43,547 nt of DNA from Planctomycetota bacterium (GCA_022703445.1 JAKLDR010000030.1:1-43547); one strand, 5' to 3'; positions 33,895-42,393 are shown, counted from the stretch's first letter. Notes: generated from the letters alone by a model not told the origin. Made by a program: numbers and translations.

Positions 33895-33922
33895 GTCCAT
33901 CCGCCCCGATCGGAGGTGCACC

Positions 33923-35881
33923 ATGCGTCTGACTCTGGCCTATGCTTTCGCGTGTCTCCTGGCGGCCGCGGCCGCCTCCGCCGGCGAGGTGACCTTCAGC
34001 GCCAAGCCCGCCGCCGCCAAGGCCGGCGACGGGGCCAAGATTACCTTCGCCGTGTCCGCCCCGACCGACGTGGAGGTCGCGGTGCTCGGCGCCGACGGCA
34101 AGGTGGTCCGCCACCTGGCCGCCGGGGTGCTCGGCGGCGAGAAGGCCCCGCCCGAGCCTCTCAGAGCCGGGCTGGCCCAGGCGCTCGAGTGGGACGGCAA
34201 GACCGACCTGGGCAAGGCCGCCGAGGGCGGCCCATTCAAGGTCCGCGTCCGCGCCGGCACCGGGGTCAAGCTCGGGCGGTTCATCGGCGCCAATCCCTAT
34301 AATTTCGGCAACGTGAGCGCAACGCTCGCCGACGAGGACGGCAACCTCTACGTCCTGGCCGGCGGCGGGCAGCTCAACCAGGGCTGCATGACCCTGCGGG
34401 TCTTCGACAAGGAGGGCCGCTACCTGCGCGAGGTCGTGCCCTTCCCGGCGACCATCCCCGACGGCGAGATGAAGGGCGTGGCCATGTGGGACGAGGACCG
34501 CGCGACCTGGCAGCCGCGCCAGCGCAGCAACCTGAACCCCGACTTCTACAACGGCACCAAGACGCCCTTCTCGCTAGTCTCGGTATCCAAGGATGGCGGC
34601 ATCGTCCTCAAGGATCTGCGCACGGTCGGCCCCTCGGCCCGAACCGTCGTCCTCGAGTCCAGCGGCGCGGTCCGCGGCTTCAAGGCCCCGGCGGACATGC
34701 CCGCCGCCAAGCCCGGCGACGTCGGCGTCGTCCAGAAGGCCGGCAAGCTGGCCAAGGGCGAACTGCCCATCGACTGGAGCCGGCTGGTCGTCGACGGCGA
34801 GCGCGACGAAGTCTACGTCAACGACGGCGGCAGCCAGTTCTGGCGCTTCAACGGCTCGACCGGCGAGGGCGGGGCCCTCAAGCGCGACGGCAAGATCTTC
34901 GGCGCCACCGACCTGGCCTTCGGCTACGATGGGCTGATCTACGCCCGCACCGGCCGCGGCGCGGCCGACGGCTGCGACTACTCCGGGCCCTTCGAGCGCC
35001 TCGACCGCGACTTGAAGCCCGCGCCCTTCGCCGCCGGCGGTACGCACGTGCTGTCCCCCTACATCTACAGCCGCTACGGCATCGGCTACGCCGAGCGCGG
35101 CATCGGGGTGGGGCCGGACGGCAAGTCCTACATCTCCTTCATGCACGACTGGGGCAAGTACTGCGTCGCCGGCTTCGGAGCCGATGGCAAGCCGCTCAAG
35201 GGCAAGTACATGGAGGGCAAGGTCGGCAACAAGGGCAACCCCAAGACCGGCTACCCCGCGGAGCTCACTTCCGCGGTGATCGGCCCGGTGCCCCAGGGCA
35301 ACTGCGGCATCCGGGTGGGCCTCAACGGCGACATCTACGTGGGCCTGCTCTACCTGCCCAAGGGCTTCACCGTGCCCAAGGGCCAGGACAAGATGGTCTG
35401 GAGCTTCATGGTTGGCGGCGTGGGGCGCTTCGGGCCGGACGGCGGCTGCGTCAAGGGCGACGAGGGCATGATGCGCGGCGACGAGGCCGAGGGGATGCTC
35501 GCCTTCTACCCGGGCCTGGCGCCCTTCAGCAGCGCCGGCTTCACCTCCAACCCCTGCTGCGTCTGCCGCGGCCCGCGCTTCGACCTGGACCGCTGGGGCC
35601 GGCTGGTGATGCCCAACGGCGTGTCCAACTCGGTGCGGCTGGTGGACAACGCCGGCAACCTGATCGTCGAGTTCGGCAAGTACGGCAACTTCGACTCGCA
35701 GTACGTGCCGTCGGACGCCAAGGATGCCAAGCCCCTGGTGGCCACACCCGAGATCCCCATGGCCTGGCCCACCGGCGCCGGCTTCGGCCCTGACCGGCTC
35801 TACGTGCTCGACAGCTATGCCAAGCGCGTGGTCCGCGTCGACCTCACCTGGAAGGCCGAGGCAGGCGAGGAGATCAAGTAG
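33923..35881 (+). CDS. Secreted FlgD-Ig/NHL beta-propeller protein, paralogue 7 (internally shortened)
   Basis: Only 652 residues, about 210-230 shorter than its relatives. The signal peptide (1-20), mature start GEVTFSAKPAAAKAGDG and Ig domain are intact. After SVSKDGGIVLKDLRTV (about 215) the sequence jumps within roughly 60 residues to LPIDWSRLVVDGERDEVYVND, which corresponds to the later propeller of the others. The central blades with the GNVYITDRE-type strand are missing. CCVC is present (545-548, then RGPRFDLDRWGRL), but the terminal cysteine is gone: the tail reads AEAGEEIK and the preceding motif is YVLDSYAKR. The start ATG 33923 lies behind CGGAGG. It is the last gene of the block. 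It may be functional with fewer blades or decaying. Confidence 0.85.
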   Translation: MRLTLAYAFACLLAAAAASAGEVTFSAKPAAAKAGDGAKITFAVSAPTDVEVAVLGADGKVVRHLAAGVLGGEKAPPEPLRAGLAQALEWDGKTDLGKAAEGGPFKVRVRAGTGVKLGRFIGANPYNFGNVSATLADEDGNLYVLAGGGQLNQGCMTLRVFDKEGRYLREVVPFPATIPDGEMKGVAMWDEDRATWQPRQRSNLNPDFYNGTKTPFSLVSVSKDGGIVLKDLRTVGPSARTVVLESSGAVRGFKAPADMPAAKPGDVGVVQKAGKLAKGELPIDWSRLVVDGERDEVYVNDGGSQFWRFNGSTGEGGALKRDGKIFGATDLAFGYDGLIYARTGRGAADGCDYSGPFERLDRDLKPAPFAAGGTHVLSPYIYSRYGIGYAERGIGVGPDGKSYISFMHDWGKYCVAGFGADGKPLKGKYMEGKVGNKGNPKTGYPAELTSAVIGPVPQGNCGIRVGLNGDIYVGLLYLPKGFTVPKGQDKMVWSFMVGGVGRFGPDGGCVKGDEGMMRGDEAEGMLAFYPGLAPFSSAGFTSNPCCVCRGPRFDLDRWGRLVMPNGVSNSVRLVDNAGNLIVEFGKYGNFDSQYVPSDAKDAKPLVATPEIPMAWPTGAGFGPDRLYVLDSYAKRVVRVDLTWKAEAGEEIK

Positions 35882-35894
35882 GCCCGCCCGGGCC
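35881..35894. terminator. Weak hairpin between converging paralogue 7 and wrbA
   Basis: GGCCC (35881-35885) and GGGCC (35890-35894) form a 5-bp stem with a GCCC loop right at the stop codon of paralogue 7. It is short, with no U-tract. Position between converging genes is the main argument. Confidence 0.3.
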
Positions 35895-35914
35895 CTTCCC
35901 GGCCGCCCCCGACG

Positions 35915-36535
35915 CTACCTCCGCCCGCGCAGCAGCGCCCTCGTGACCTCGGCGACGTACCGTCCCTGATACCGGGCGATGGCCAGTTCGTTCTCGGTTG
36001 GCTGACGCGAGCCATCGGGTCCGGCCAGGGTGGTGGCGCCGTAGGGCGTGCCGCCCGAGACCTCCTTCATCTCCAGAAGCCGGGACTCGGCGTAGGGCAC
36101 GCCCACCACGATCATGCCCAGGTGGAAAAGCGTCGGGTGGAAGCTGGCGATGGTGGTCTCCTGGCCGCCGTGCTGGGTGGCGGTGGAGGCGAAGACTGAC
36201 CCGACCTTGCCGACCAGCGCGCCGCGCATCCACAGCCCGCCGGTCTGGTCCAGGAAGTTGCGCATCTGGGCGCACATCATCCCGTAGCGGGTGGGCGTCC
36301 CGAAAATGAGCGCGTCGGCCTTGGCCAGATCCTCTACCTTGGCCACCGGGACACTGGCAAACGCCTGCCGTGCAGCCTTGGCGCCGCTCTTTTCAAGGAC
36401 CTCGTCGGGCATCAGCTCAGGCACCTGGAGCAGCTGCACCTCGGCGCCCTCGACTGTCTCGGCGCCCGCAGCCACCGCCTGGGCCATGCGGTAGACGTGT
36501 CCGTACATGCTGTAGAAGATCACCTGGATGTTCAT
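35915..36535 (-). CDS. wrbA: NAD(P)H:quinone oxidoreductase, WrbA family flavoprotein
   Basis: A 206-residue flavodoxin-fold FMN enzyme that reduces quinones by two electrons and protects against oxidative stress. Family marks are the phosphate-binding loop [14 protein letters not shown] near the N-terminus, [65 protein letters not shown] and the closing [19 protein letters not shown]. The start is ATG 36535 behind AGGAGG; upstream in-frame starts lack a ribosome-binding site. It is monocistronic as far as can be seen, with no obvious link to the glycan genes. Confidence 0.96.
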   Translation of the reverse strand: MNIQVIFYSMYGHVYRMAQAVAAGAETVEGAEVQLLQVPELMPDEVLEKSGAKAARQAFASVPVAKVEDLAKADALIFGTPTRYGMMCAQMRNFLDQTGGLWMRGALVGKVGSVFASTATQHGGQETTIASFHPTLFHLGMIVVGVPYAESRLLEMKEVSGGTPYGATTLAGPDGSRQPTENELAIARYQGRYVAEVTRALLRGRR

Positions 36536-36578
36536 GGTCCGGCCTCCTGTTTCCACAGTTCCTCCCGGAGCCCGGTTT

Positions 36579-36600
36579 GGCGGGCGCAGCCGGCGCCGCC
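36579..36600 (-). terminator. Hairpin downstream of the secreted glycosidase-like gene
   Basis: GGC-G-GGCGC (36579-36587) pairs with GCGCC-GCC (36593-36600), with one bulged G. It lies 28 bp beyond the stop of the minus-strand glycosidase-like gene and upstream of wrbA, so it may end that transcript. There is no U-tract. Confidence 0.4.
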
Positions 36601-36627
36601 TGGCAGGCTTCGGTTACCGTATAAACC

Positions 36628-38322
36628 CTACTTGCCGCCCGCCAAGTCCCCAAACTTTCCGAGCAGCTGGTACTTCTTCTCCCAGGTGGTGTACATGATG
36701 CCCCTGGCGCCCGGCGTCTTCCTGAGCGACTCGAGCCACTCGCGGCAGCCGTCCAGGTCGGCGGCGTCGTAGTAGCCGGCGGCGCAGGTCCGGAAGCCCT
36801 CCCTGGAAAAGTGGGCCAGCGACTTGTCGCGGATCTGGTGGTACCAGCACATGATCACCACGTCCCGGGGCACGCCCTTCCACGAGCCGCTGAAGTCGCC
36901 GATCACGCCGTAGTAGTTGGCGCGGGCGTTGTGCGCCGGGTCGAGCATGTCCGACCAGATCAGCACCTCTATGCCCGGGTCGATCTTCTTGAGGATCTCG
37001 CGCTGCTTGGTCACGCAGTCTCCGAGGATCTCGCCCATGGTGAGCTTGCGGTCCTGGCACGAGCGACAGCCGCCGCCGTTGCGGATCTCGTCCATGGCCA
37101 GCAGGAACTTCCTGTAGCCCAGGACCTCGTGGAGCCGCTTGGCCTCCGCCGCCCAGTGCTCGTAGAGCCTGGGGTTGCTCATGCACAGGCTCACCTGCCG
37201 GCCCCAGGAGTGGGTCACGTAGGGCGTTTTGTAGCAGGAGAGGGTGAGCTTCTCGCCGTCGCGAATGGCCGTGCCGGCCGGCAGAGCCAGCGCCGGCAGG
37301 CTGCGCACGTTCTTCACCTCGGCGAAGTCCTTGCCCTCGGTGAACTTGGCCTCGCGCTCGGTGCTCCGCAGTTCGAGCGGCGTCCCCTCGCGGCGGACGA
37401 TGTCGGAGAGGTCGGCGTACTCGTAGCAGCGGAGGTCGTCCAGCCAGAACTTCCCGGCCTTCCCGCCCCAGATCCCGGCGTAGGCGCGGAACTCCGTCTC
37501 CTTGCCGCTGACGAAGTCGAGCTCGACCGTCGCCCAGTCCTGGGTGGCCTTGACCTTGGTGCCGAGGTCCAGGCTGGCCACCTCGCCGCCCTCGCGCAGG
37601 ACCATGAGCTTGAGGCCCGAGACCGGCGCGAGGTCCTGCGTGCGAATGCGGCAGCTGAATCGATAGGCGCGGCCGGGCCGGACCGCGACCTTCTGCATGA
37701 TCCGCCCGTGGCCGTGCTGGTTGACGCCGGCCATCTCGTACCGGATCGAGCACTTGCCCGAGGCGACGACATCGGTGTCCGCGAACGACACCTTGCCGGG
37801 GTCGTCGTGGAAGCCCCAGCCGGTGAACCGGTCGCCCTTGTGCTCCTCGAGGTCGCCGTTGGCGAACAGGTTTGGCCCGGCCACGGGCGCGGCCTTGCCG
37901 TCCCTGGCCACGAGCGAAATCTCCGCTGGCAGCGCCGCGGCGAAGTTGCGGTCGAAGCCCAGCGCCCCGCCGCCATAGCCGGCCGAGAAGCCCGTGGGGA
38001 TGAGCTCGATCTTCTTCGAGCGGCAGTAGTCGGCCAGCTCCTTGAGCATGGTCACATCCTTCTCGGGCCAGCGGCTGATGCTGTCCAGCCCCCAGGAGGA
38101 CATGACCATCCCGTTGAGCCCGCGCCCGGCGGCGGTGTCGACCAGCGCCTTGATCTTCTCCAGGCTCTCGCGGTTCCGGTCGTGGCCGAAGCAGAAGAAC
38201 CAGCGGTAGTCGGTGGCGGGAGGCGGGAGTCCGGCGACGGGAGGCGGCTCGGCGGCAGGAGAGGCTGTCGAGAAGGCACTGAAGAACAAGAGGGCAACAA
38301 CGGATGCACGAACTGGGCTCAT
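36628..38322 (-). CDS. Secreted glycosidase-like protein with inserted carbohydrate-binding-like domain
   Basis: 564 residues; signal peptide 1-23 (SVVALLFFSAFSTASPAAE). Residues about 38-135 look like the first part of a TIM barrel (YRWFFCFGHDRN, GLNGMVMSSWGLDSISRWP, KKIELIPTGFSAGYGGGALG). A beta-sandwich resembling carbohydrate-binding modules is inserted at about 155-300 (NLFANGDLEEHKGDRFTGWG, VAVRPGRAYRFSCRIRTQDL, FWLDDLRCYEY). The barrel resumes with VSLCMSNPRLYEHWAAEA, FLLAMDEIRNGGGC, IEVLIWSDMLDPAHNA and DVVIMCWYH. The Asp-Glu pair in AMDEIRN recalls GH20-type catalytic pairs, but I would not assign a family. Its ATG overlaps the HEAT gene stop (ATGA), so it is translationally coupled to it. 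Confidence 0.72.
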   Translation of the reverse strand: MSPVRASVVALLFFSAFSTASPAAEPPPVAGLPPPATDYRWFFCFGHDRNRESLEKIKALVDTAAGRGLNGMVMSSWGLDSISRWPEKDVTMLKELADYCRSKKIELIPTGFSAGYGGGALGFDRNFAAALPAEISLVARDGKAAPVAGPNLFANGDLEEHKGDRFTGWGFHDDPGKVSFADTDVVASGKCSIRYEMAGVNQHGHGRIMQKVAVRPGRAYRFSCRIRTQDLAPVSGLKLMVLREGGEVASLDLGTKVKATQDWATVELDFVSGKETEFRAYAGIWGGKAGKFWLDDLRCYEYADLSDIVRREGTPLELRSTEREAKFTEGKDFAEVKNVRSLPALALPAGTAIRDGEKLTLSCYKTPYVTHSWGRQVSLCMSNPRLYEHWAAEAKRLHEVLGYRKFLLAMDEIRNGGGCRSCQDRKLTMGEILGDCVTKQREILKKIDPGIEVLIWSDMLDPAHNARANYYGVIGDFSGSWKGVPRDVVIMCWYHQIRDKSLAHFSREGFRTCAAGYYDAADLDGCREWLESLRKTPGARGIMYTTWEKKYQLLGKFGDLAGGK

Positions 38323-39848
38323 TTCTCCACCTCTCTACCTTTGATCTTTCTCAACGCTTCGGAGGCAGCGGTGCGCAGTTCGGCGTCATCATCCTTTAGT
38401 GACCGCTCCAAAGCCGCCACGGCGGCGGCCGCGGCCTGACCGATGCGCCCGAGCGCTTCCGCCGACCTGCGCCGGACCCGGATGTCGTCATCGGCCAGGA
38501 CCGTGATCAGGTCGGGCACGGCGGCGCCGGCCTCCGGGCCGAGGAGGCCCAGCGCGGCGGCCGCGGCGCAGCGCGCCTTGTCAGCGTCCTTCTTGTCCAG
38601 CACGATCCTGGCCAGGACCGGCACGGCCGGTTTGCCGCAGCGCCCGAGCAACTCCAGGCATTGTTCGCGCTTCGTCCACATGATCTCGGTATCGAACAGG
38701 TGGATCTTCAGCAGGATCAACGCGTGGTCGCGACCGCCCAACTCGGCAACAGCCGCCTCGGCGCTCGTTTTGCCCGCAGTCAGATCGCCAGCGAGCTTGT
38801 CAACGCGCTTGAGGTCGTCGGCCAGCGTGCCGCGTGCGTGGCGGAGGGCGCCGGCGGCCGCCACCCGGACGCCGTAATCGCTGTCGAGCAGCGCGCCGAT
38901 GAGCGCATCGATGGCCTCCGGGGCGCGGATCTGCCCAAGCGCCGCTGCCGCCCCCGCGCGCGCACTGGGGTCGCCGCTCTTCAGCAAAGGGATGAAAAGC
39001 GGACAGGCCCGGGCGTCGCCTCGCTGGGCCAGCGCGTGTCCGGCGGCGAGGCGAACCTGCTCGTCCCGGTCCTGGAGCAGAGCGGTCAACGACTCGGTTG
39101 TCCCCGGATCGCCGATCCGACCGAGCACCTGGGTCGTTAGCTTTCGCATGTCGGCATCAGCGTCGTTAAGGAGTGGCAGCAGGAAGGCGATATAGCAGGC
39201 GCGGTCTCCTGCCCAGTTGCCCGCTGCGACCGTGGGGGGGCGCCCTGCGTTGAGGGCATAGTCCCCAACCAGAGAGAAGGCCATCGGCCGGAGTTCGCGG
39301 TCTGCAAGCATCGCTTGGAGCAGCCGGAAGAATTCCTCCTGGCCCGACGGGTTCCGAATTGAGCAGCCAGCCAGCAATCTGTAGGCCTCATGGCGCACGC
39401 TGGCGTTTCCGTGCTTCAGAAAGGTCCGGAGCAGCGCCGGATCGTCGTGCACGTAGTGCATGGCCCGCCAGGCGAGCGTCCAGTTATCTTTCTTCCAGGG
39501 GCCGGGGGACGCCAGCCAGTCACGAAAGGCCTGAGTGACCTTCGGAGAACGCGCCACATCTCCGACGCCCGGATACTGTTCCTGGAGCGCCGCTCCGGCC
39601 AGTCCGCAGTCAACAAGCGTGTAGTGGACCACTGGATCAGGCACTCCGGGAACGATTGTCCCTCTGCCGTACTTCCAGAGATCCGGACGCACTACCAGAT
39701 AGGTGATAACCCCAGCAGCCACCAACACCAGGGGCGCCCCGCCTCCCAAGAGGAGCCAGCGGCGGCGCCGGCTCATGGGCGGCTTGGCAGGCGGCCGGTA
39801 GGCCGGAGCATCCGCAGTTTCGTCGAGCTTGGCCGGCTCTTCGGGCAT
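38319..39848 (-). CDS. Membrane-anchored HEAT-repeat protein
   Basis: 509 residues. Residues 1-30 are cytoplasmic and basic (MSRRRR), 31-53 form one membrane helix (LLLGGGAPLVLVAAGVITYLVV), and the remainder lies outside. From about residue 180 to the end there are repeated two-helix HEAT/PBS-lyase-like units: MRKLTTQVLGRIGDPGTTES, QVRLAAGHALAQRGDARACP, ARAGAAAALGQIRAPEAIDA, GVRVAAAGALRHARG, ARCAAAAALGLLGPEAGAAV, IRVRRRSAEALGRIGQAAAA and ELRTAASEALRKIKG. Such repeats usually act as protein-binding scaffolds. The start is ATG 39848 behind GGAGGAAC. The open frame upstream is intergenic. The end overlaps the secreted glycosidase-like gene by 4 bp, so the two are one unit. Partner unknown. Confidence 0.85.
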   Translation of the reverse strand: MPEEPAKLDETADAPAYRPPAKPPMSRRRRWLLLGGGAPLVLVAAGVITYLVVRPDLWKYGRGTIVPGVPDPVVHYTLVDCGLAGAALQEQYPGVGDVARSPKVTQAFRDWLASPGPWKKDNWTLAWRAMHYVHDDPALLRTFLKHGNASVRHEAYRLLAGCSIRNPSGQEEFFRLLQAMLADRELRPMAFSLVGDYALNAGRPPTVAAGNWAGDRACYIAFLLPLLNDADADMRKLTTQVLGRIGDPGTTESLTALLQDRDEQVRLAAGHALAQRGDARACPLFIPLLKSGDPSARAGAAAALGQIRAPEAIDALIGALLDSDYGVRVAAAGALRHARGTLADDLKRVDKLAGDLTAGKTSAEAAVAELGGRDHALILLKIHLFDTEIMWTKREQCLELLGRCGKPAVPVLARIVLDKKDADKARCAAAAALGLLGPEAGAAVPDLITVLADDDIRVRRRSAEALGRIGQAAAAAVAALERSLKDDDAELRTAASEALRKIKGREVEK

Positions 39849-40050
39849 AGCCGCGTTCCTCCTGGCGTCGACATTCTCCCCGGCCCCGCCAGCGAAGCAA
39901 GCGCGAGCCGGGGCTGCAGCATCAGACGCCTCCCCCCCCCGCGGCCTGCAGGCGGCTCCCGGGGCAGGTATCGCGCCCTGGCAATTTGCCTCCGGCCGGG
40001 TAGAATTGCCCCTTGGTTGACGTCCATCTGACCACCCGGGAGGGCACGGC
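39849..40050. promoter_or_regulatory. Divergent intergenic region between HEAT-protein and phosphohexomutase genes
   Basis: 202 bp with no gene. It holds an inverted repeat CCCCGGC (39878-39884)/GCCGGGG (39907-39913), a run of C around 39931-39940, the small palindrome GGCAATTTGCC (39980-39990) and a TAGAAT (40001-40006) that could be a -10 element for the plus-strand gene. Both divergent promoters must lie here. No -35 box is convincing. Confidence 0.45.
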
Positions 40051-41379
40051 ATGGGCATCTTCAAGGCCTACGACATACGCGGCATCGTTCCCAAGGACCT
40101 CAACGAGCACCTCGCCGAGAAGATCGGCCGGGCCGCCGTGGTGGTGCTCAAGGCGAAATCCATGGTGGTCACCCGGGACGTGCGCATCACCGGGGAGCAG
40201 ATCTCGGCCGCCTTCATCCGCGGCGTGCTGGCCGCCGGCTGCGACGTGGTCGACACCGGCGCCGGCACCACCCCGATGAGCTACTTCGCGGTGGGCTCTA
40301 TGGGCCTCGACGCGGCCTGCATGGTCACCGCCAGCCATAACCCCCCGGAGTACAACGGCTTCAAGTTCAGCGGCGCCGGCGGCTCGCCGGTGAGCTTCGA
40401 AACGGGCCTCGGCCAGATGGAAGCCCTGGTCAAGTCGGGGAACCTCCCCACGGCCGCCAAGGCCGGGTCGCTGGTCCGCAAGGACATCCGCGCCGAGTAC
40501 CGGGCCCACCTGCTCAAGTTCGCCAGGAACCTCAAGCCCAAGAAGATCGCCGTCGACGCCACCAACGGCGCCGCGGCGCTCTACTTCAAGTACATGGTCG
40601 AGGGCCTGCCCATCGACCTGGTGCCGCTCTTCTTCGAGGTCGACGGCCGCTTCCCCAACCACGAGCCGAACCCGCTCAAGGCCGAGAACATGCGCTGGCT
40701 CCAGGACGCGGTCCGCAAGCACAAGTGCGACTTCGGCGTGGCCTTCGACGGCGACGGCGACCGGGCCATGTTCACCGACGAGGCCGGCGAGATCGTCCCG
40801 CCCGACCTGATGACCGCGCTCTTCGCGCCCTGGCTGCTGCGCGGCGAACCGGTGGGCTCGGCGGTGGCTTACGACCTGCGCTCCAGCTGGGCGGTCCCAG
40901 AGGAGATCGAGGCCGCCGGCGGCGCCCCGGTCGAGACCCGCGTGGGCCACAGCTTCATCAAGGGCGTGCTCCGCGACAAGAACGCCGTCTACGGCGGCGA
41001 ACTCTCCGGCCACTACTACTTCCGCGACAACTACTGCTGCGACTCCGGCGAGATCGCCTTCTTCATCCTCTGGAGCCTGCTCTCCGACGCCGCGCGGCCG
41101 CTCGGGGAGCTGATGAAGCCCCTCAAGCGTTTCCACGCCTCCGGCGAGATCAACTTCGAGGTCGAGGAGAAGGACGCGGCCCTGGAGCGGCTGGCCAAGT
41201 CCTTCGCTGACGGGCACATCTACTACCTCGACGGCATCAGCGTGAAGTATCCGGACTGGCACTTCAACGTGCGCAAGTCGAACACCGAGCCGCTGCTGCG
41301 GCTGACCCTCGAGGCCAAGAGCGCCGAGGGCCTCAGGAATAATCTCGCGCGCGTCAAGGCTGTCATCGAGAACGACTGA
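40051..41379 (+). CDS. Phosphomannomutase/phosphoglucomutase (alpha-D-phosphohexomutase family)
   Basis: A 442-residue cytoplasmic enzyme interconverting hexose 6-phosphate and 1-phosphate for nucleotide-sugar synthesis. All four family signatures are present: the phosphoserine loop TASHNP (Ser95), the metal loop DGDGDR (233-238), the sugar-specificity loop GGELSGH (315-321) and the phosphate-binding RKSNTEP (408-414). The GEMSGH/GELSGH type loop fits the bifunctional AlgC/ManB subgroup rather than GlmM. The start is ATG 40051 with GGGAGG upstream. The next gene follows after 35 bp on the same strand. No unusual features. Confidence 0.95.
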   Translation: MGIFKAYDIRGIVPKDLNEHLAEKIGRAAVVVLKAKSMVVTRDVRITGEQISAAFIRGVLAAGCDVVDTGAGTTPMSYFAVGSMGLDAACMVTASHNPPEYNGFKFSGAGGSPVSFETGLGQMEALVKSGNLPTAAKAGSLVRKDIRAEYRAHLLKFARNLKPKKIAVDATNGAAALYFKYMVEGLPIDLVPLFFEVDGRFPNHEPNPLKAENMRWLQDAVRKHKCDFGVAFDGDGDRAMFTDEAGEIVPPDLMTALFAPWLLRGEPVGSAVAYDLRSSWAVPEEIEAAGGAPVETRVGHSFIKGVLRDKNAVYGGELSGHYYFRDNYCCDSGEIAFFILWSLLSDAARPLGELMKPLKRFHASGEINFEVEEKDAALERLAKSFADGHIYYLDGISVKYPDWHFNVRKSNTEPLLRLTLEAKSAEGLRNNLARVKAVIEND

Positions 41380-41414
41380 CCCGGGCGCCGCCGGGGACAG
41401 GAAGCGAGGCCCCC

Positions 41415-42353
41415 ATGCCCAAGAAGACCCGCAAGCAGCAGCTCAGCGCCTACGGGCCGTTCCCCGGATTCCTGGGGCTTGAGCCCGAGCACAGCTCCCG
41501 GACGCGCTCCCGCGTCCTGGTGCTCCCCGTGCCCTACGAGTGCACCACCTCCTACGGCCAGGGCACGCGCTTCGGCCCGCGGGCCATTGTGGACGCCAGC
41601 TCGGCGCTCGAGCTCTACGATCCGGACAGCGGCACCGAGCCGGCGTTGGAGCTCGGCTTCCACACCTTGCCGCCCGTCCTGCCCGACATGGACAGCCCCC
41701 GGGAGATGGTCGACGGCCTGGCGGCCACCGCCACCCCGCTCTATCAGTCCGGCAAGTTCGTCCTGGCCCTGGGCGGCGAGCACACCATAAGCGCCGGGCT
41801 GGTCCGGGCCGCAGTCCGGCAGTGGCCGGACCTGTGCATCCTGCACGTCGACGCCCACGCCGACCTGCGGGCCGAGTACCAGGGCACGGCCTTCAGCCAC
41901 GCCTGCGCCGCGCGCCGCGCGCTCGACGAGCTCAACCGCGAGAAGGGCCGGATGCAGATGGTCCAGGTGGGCGTGCGCAACCTGGCCCGCGAGGAGCACG
42001 AGTTCATCAAGGCCAACCCCGAGCGCATCCGCACCTTCTGGGGCGAGGAGATCGCCGCCGACCGCGGCCGCCACTGGCTGGGGGACATCGAGGAGCTGGT
42101 CAAGGACCGCAACGTCTATCTGTCCTTCGACGTCGACGGACTGGACCCCTCGATCATGCCGGCCACGGGAACGCCCGAGCCCGGCGGCCTCGACTGGTAC
42201 GACGCGGTCGAACTGGTCGAGCGCGTGGCCAAGGCAGCCAACCTCGTCGCCGCCGACCTGGTGGAGCTCGCCCCGCAGTACGGCAACCGCGCCCCGGACT
42301 TCATCGCTGCGAAGCTCGGCTACGTGATCGCCACCAAGGCGGTCCGCGCGTAG
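41415..42353 (+). CDS. speB: Agmatinase/arginase-family ureohydrolase
   Basis: A 312-residue Mn-dependent ureohydrolase. The metal ligands of the family are complete: His123 in GGEHT, Asp146, His148 and Asp150 in HVDAHADL, and Asp239 and Asp241 in SFDVDGLDPS. ATGTPEPGG is also typical. The general N-terminal pattern LPVPYECTTSYGQGTRFGP matches the agmatinase branch, which converts agmatine to putrescine and urea on the way to polyamines. Related guanidino-substrate hydrolases cannot be excluded from sequence. The start is ATG 41415, preceded by ACAGGAAGCGAGG. It shares a strand and probably a transcript with the phosphohexomutase gene, with no obvious pathway link. It ends before a strong hairpin. 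Confidence 0.92.
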   Translation: MPKKTRKQQLSAYGPFPGFLGLEPEHSSRTRSRVLVLPVPYECTTSYGQGTRFGPRAIVDASSALELYDPDSGTEPALELGFHTLPPVLPDMDSPREMVDGLAATATPLYQSGKFVLALGGEHTISAGLVRAAVRQWPDLCILHVDAHADLRAEYQGTAFSHACAARRALDELNREKGRMQMVQVGVRNLAREEHEFIKANPERIRTFWGEEIAADRGRHWLGDIEELVKDRNVYLSFDVDGLDPSIMPATGTPEPGGLDWYDAVELVERVAKAANLVAADLVELAPQYGNRAPDFIAAKLGYVIATKAVRA

Positions 42354-42393
42354 CGCCGCCCTCCATCCTCGCGCTGGGACTCCCCAGAAGCCC

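Noticed and set aside
39929..39942. Run of C in the HEAT/phosphohexomutase gap as a phase-variation tract
   Set aside because: It lies well outside both coding regions and not at an obvious promoter spacer. A simple homopolymer with unverified length is weak evidence.
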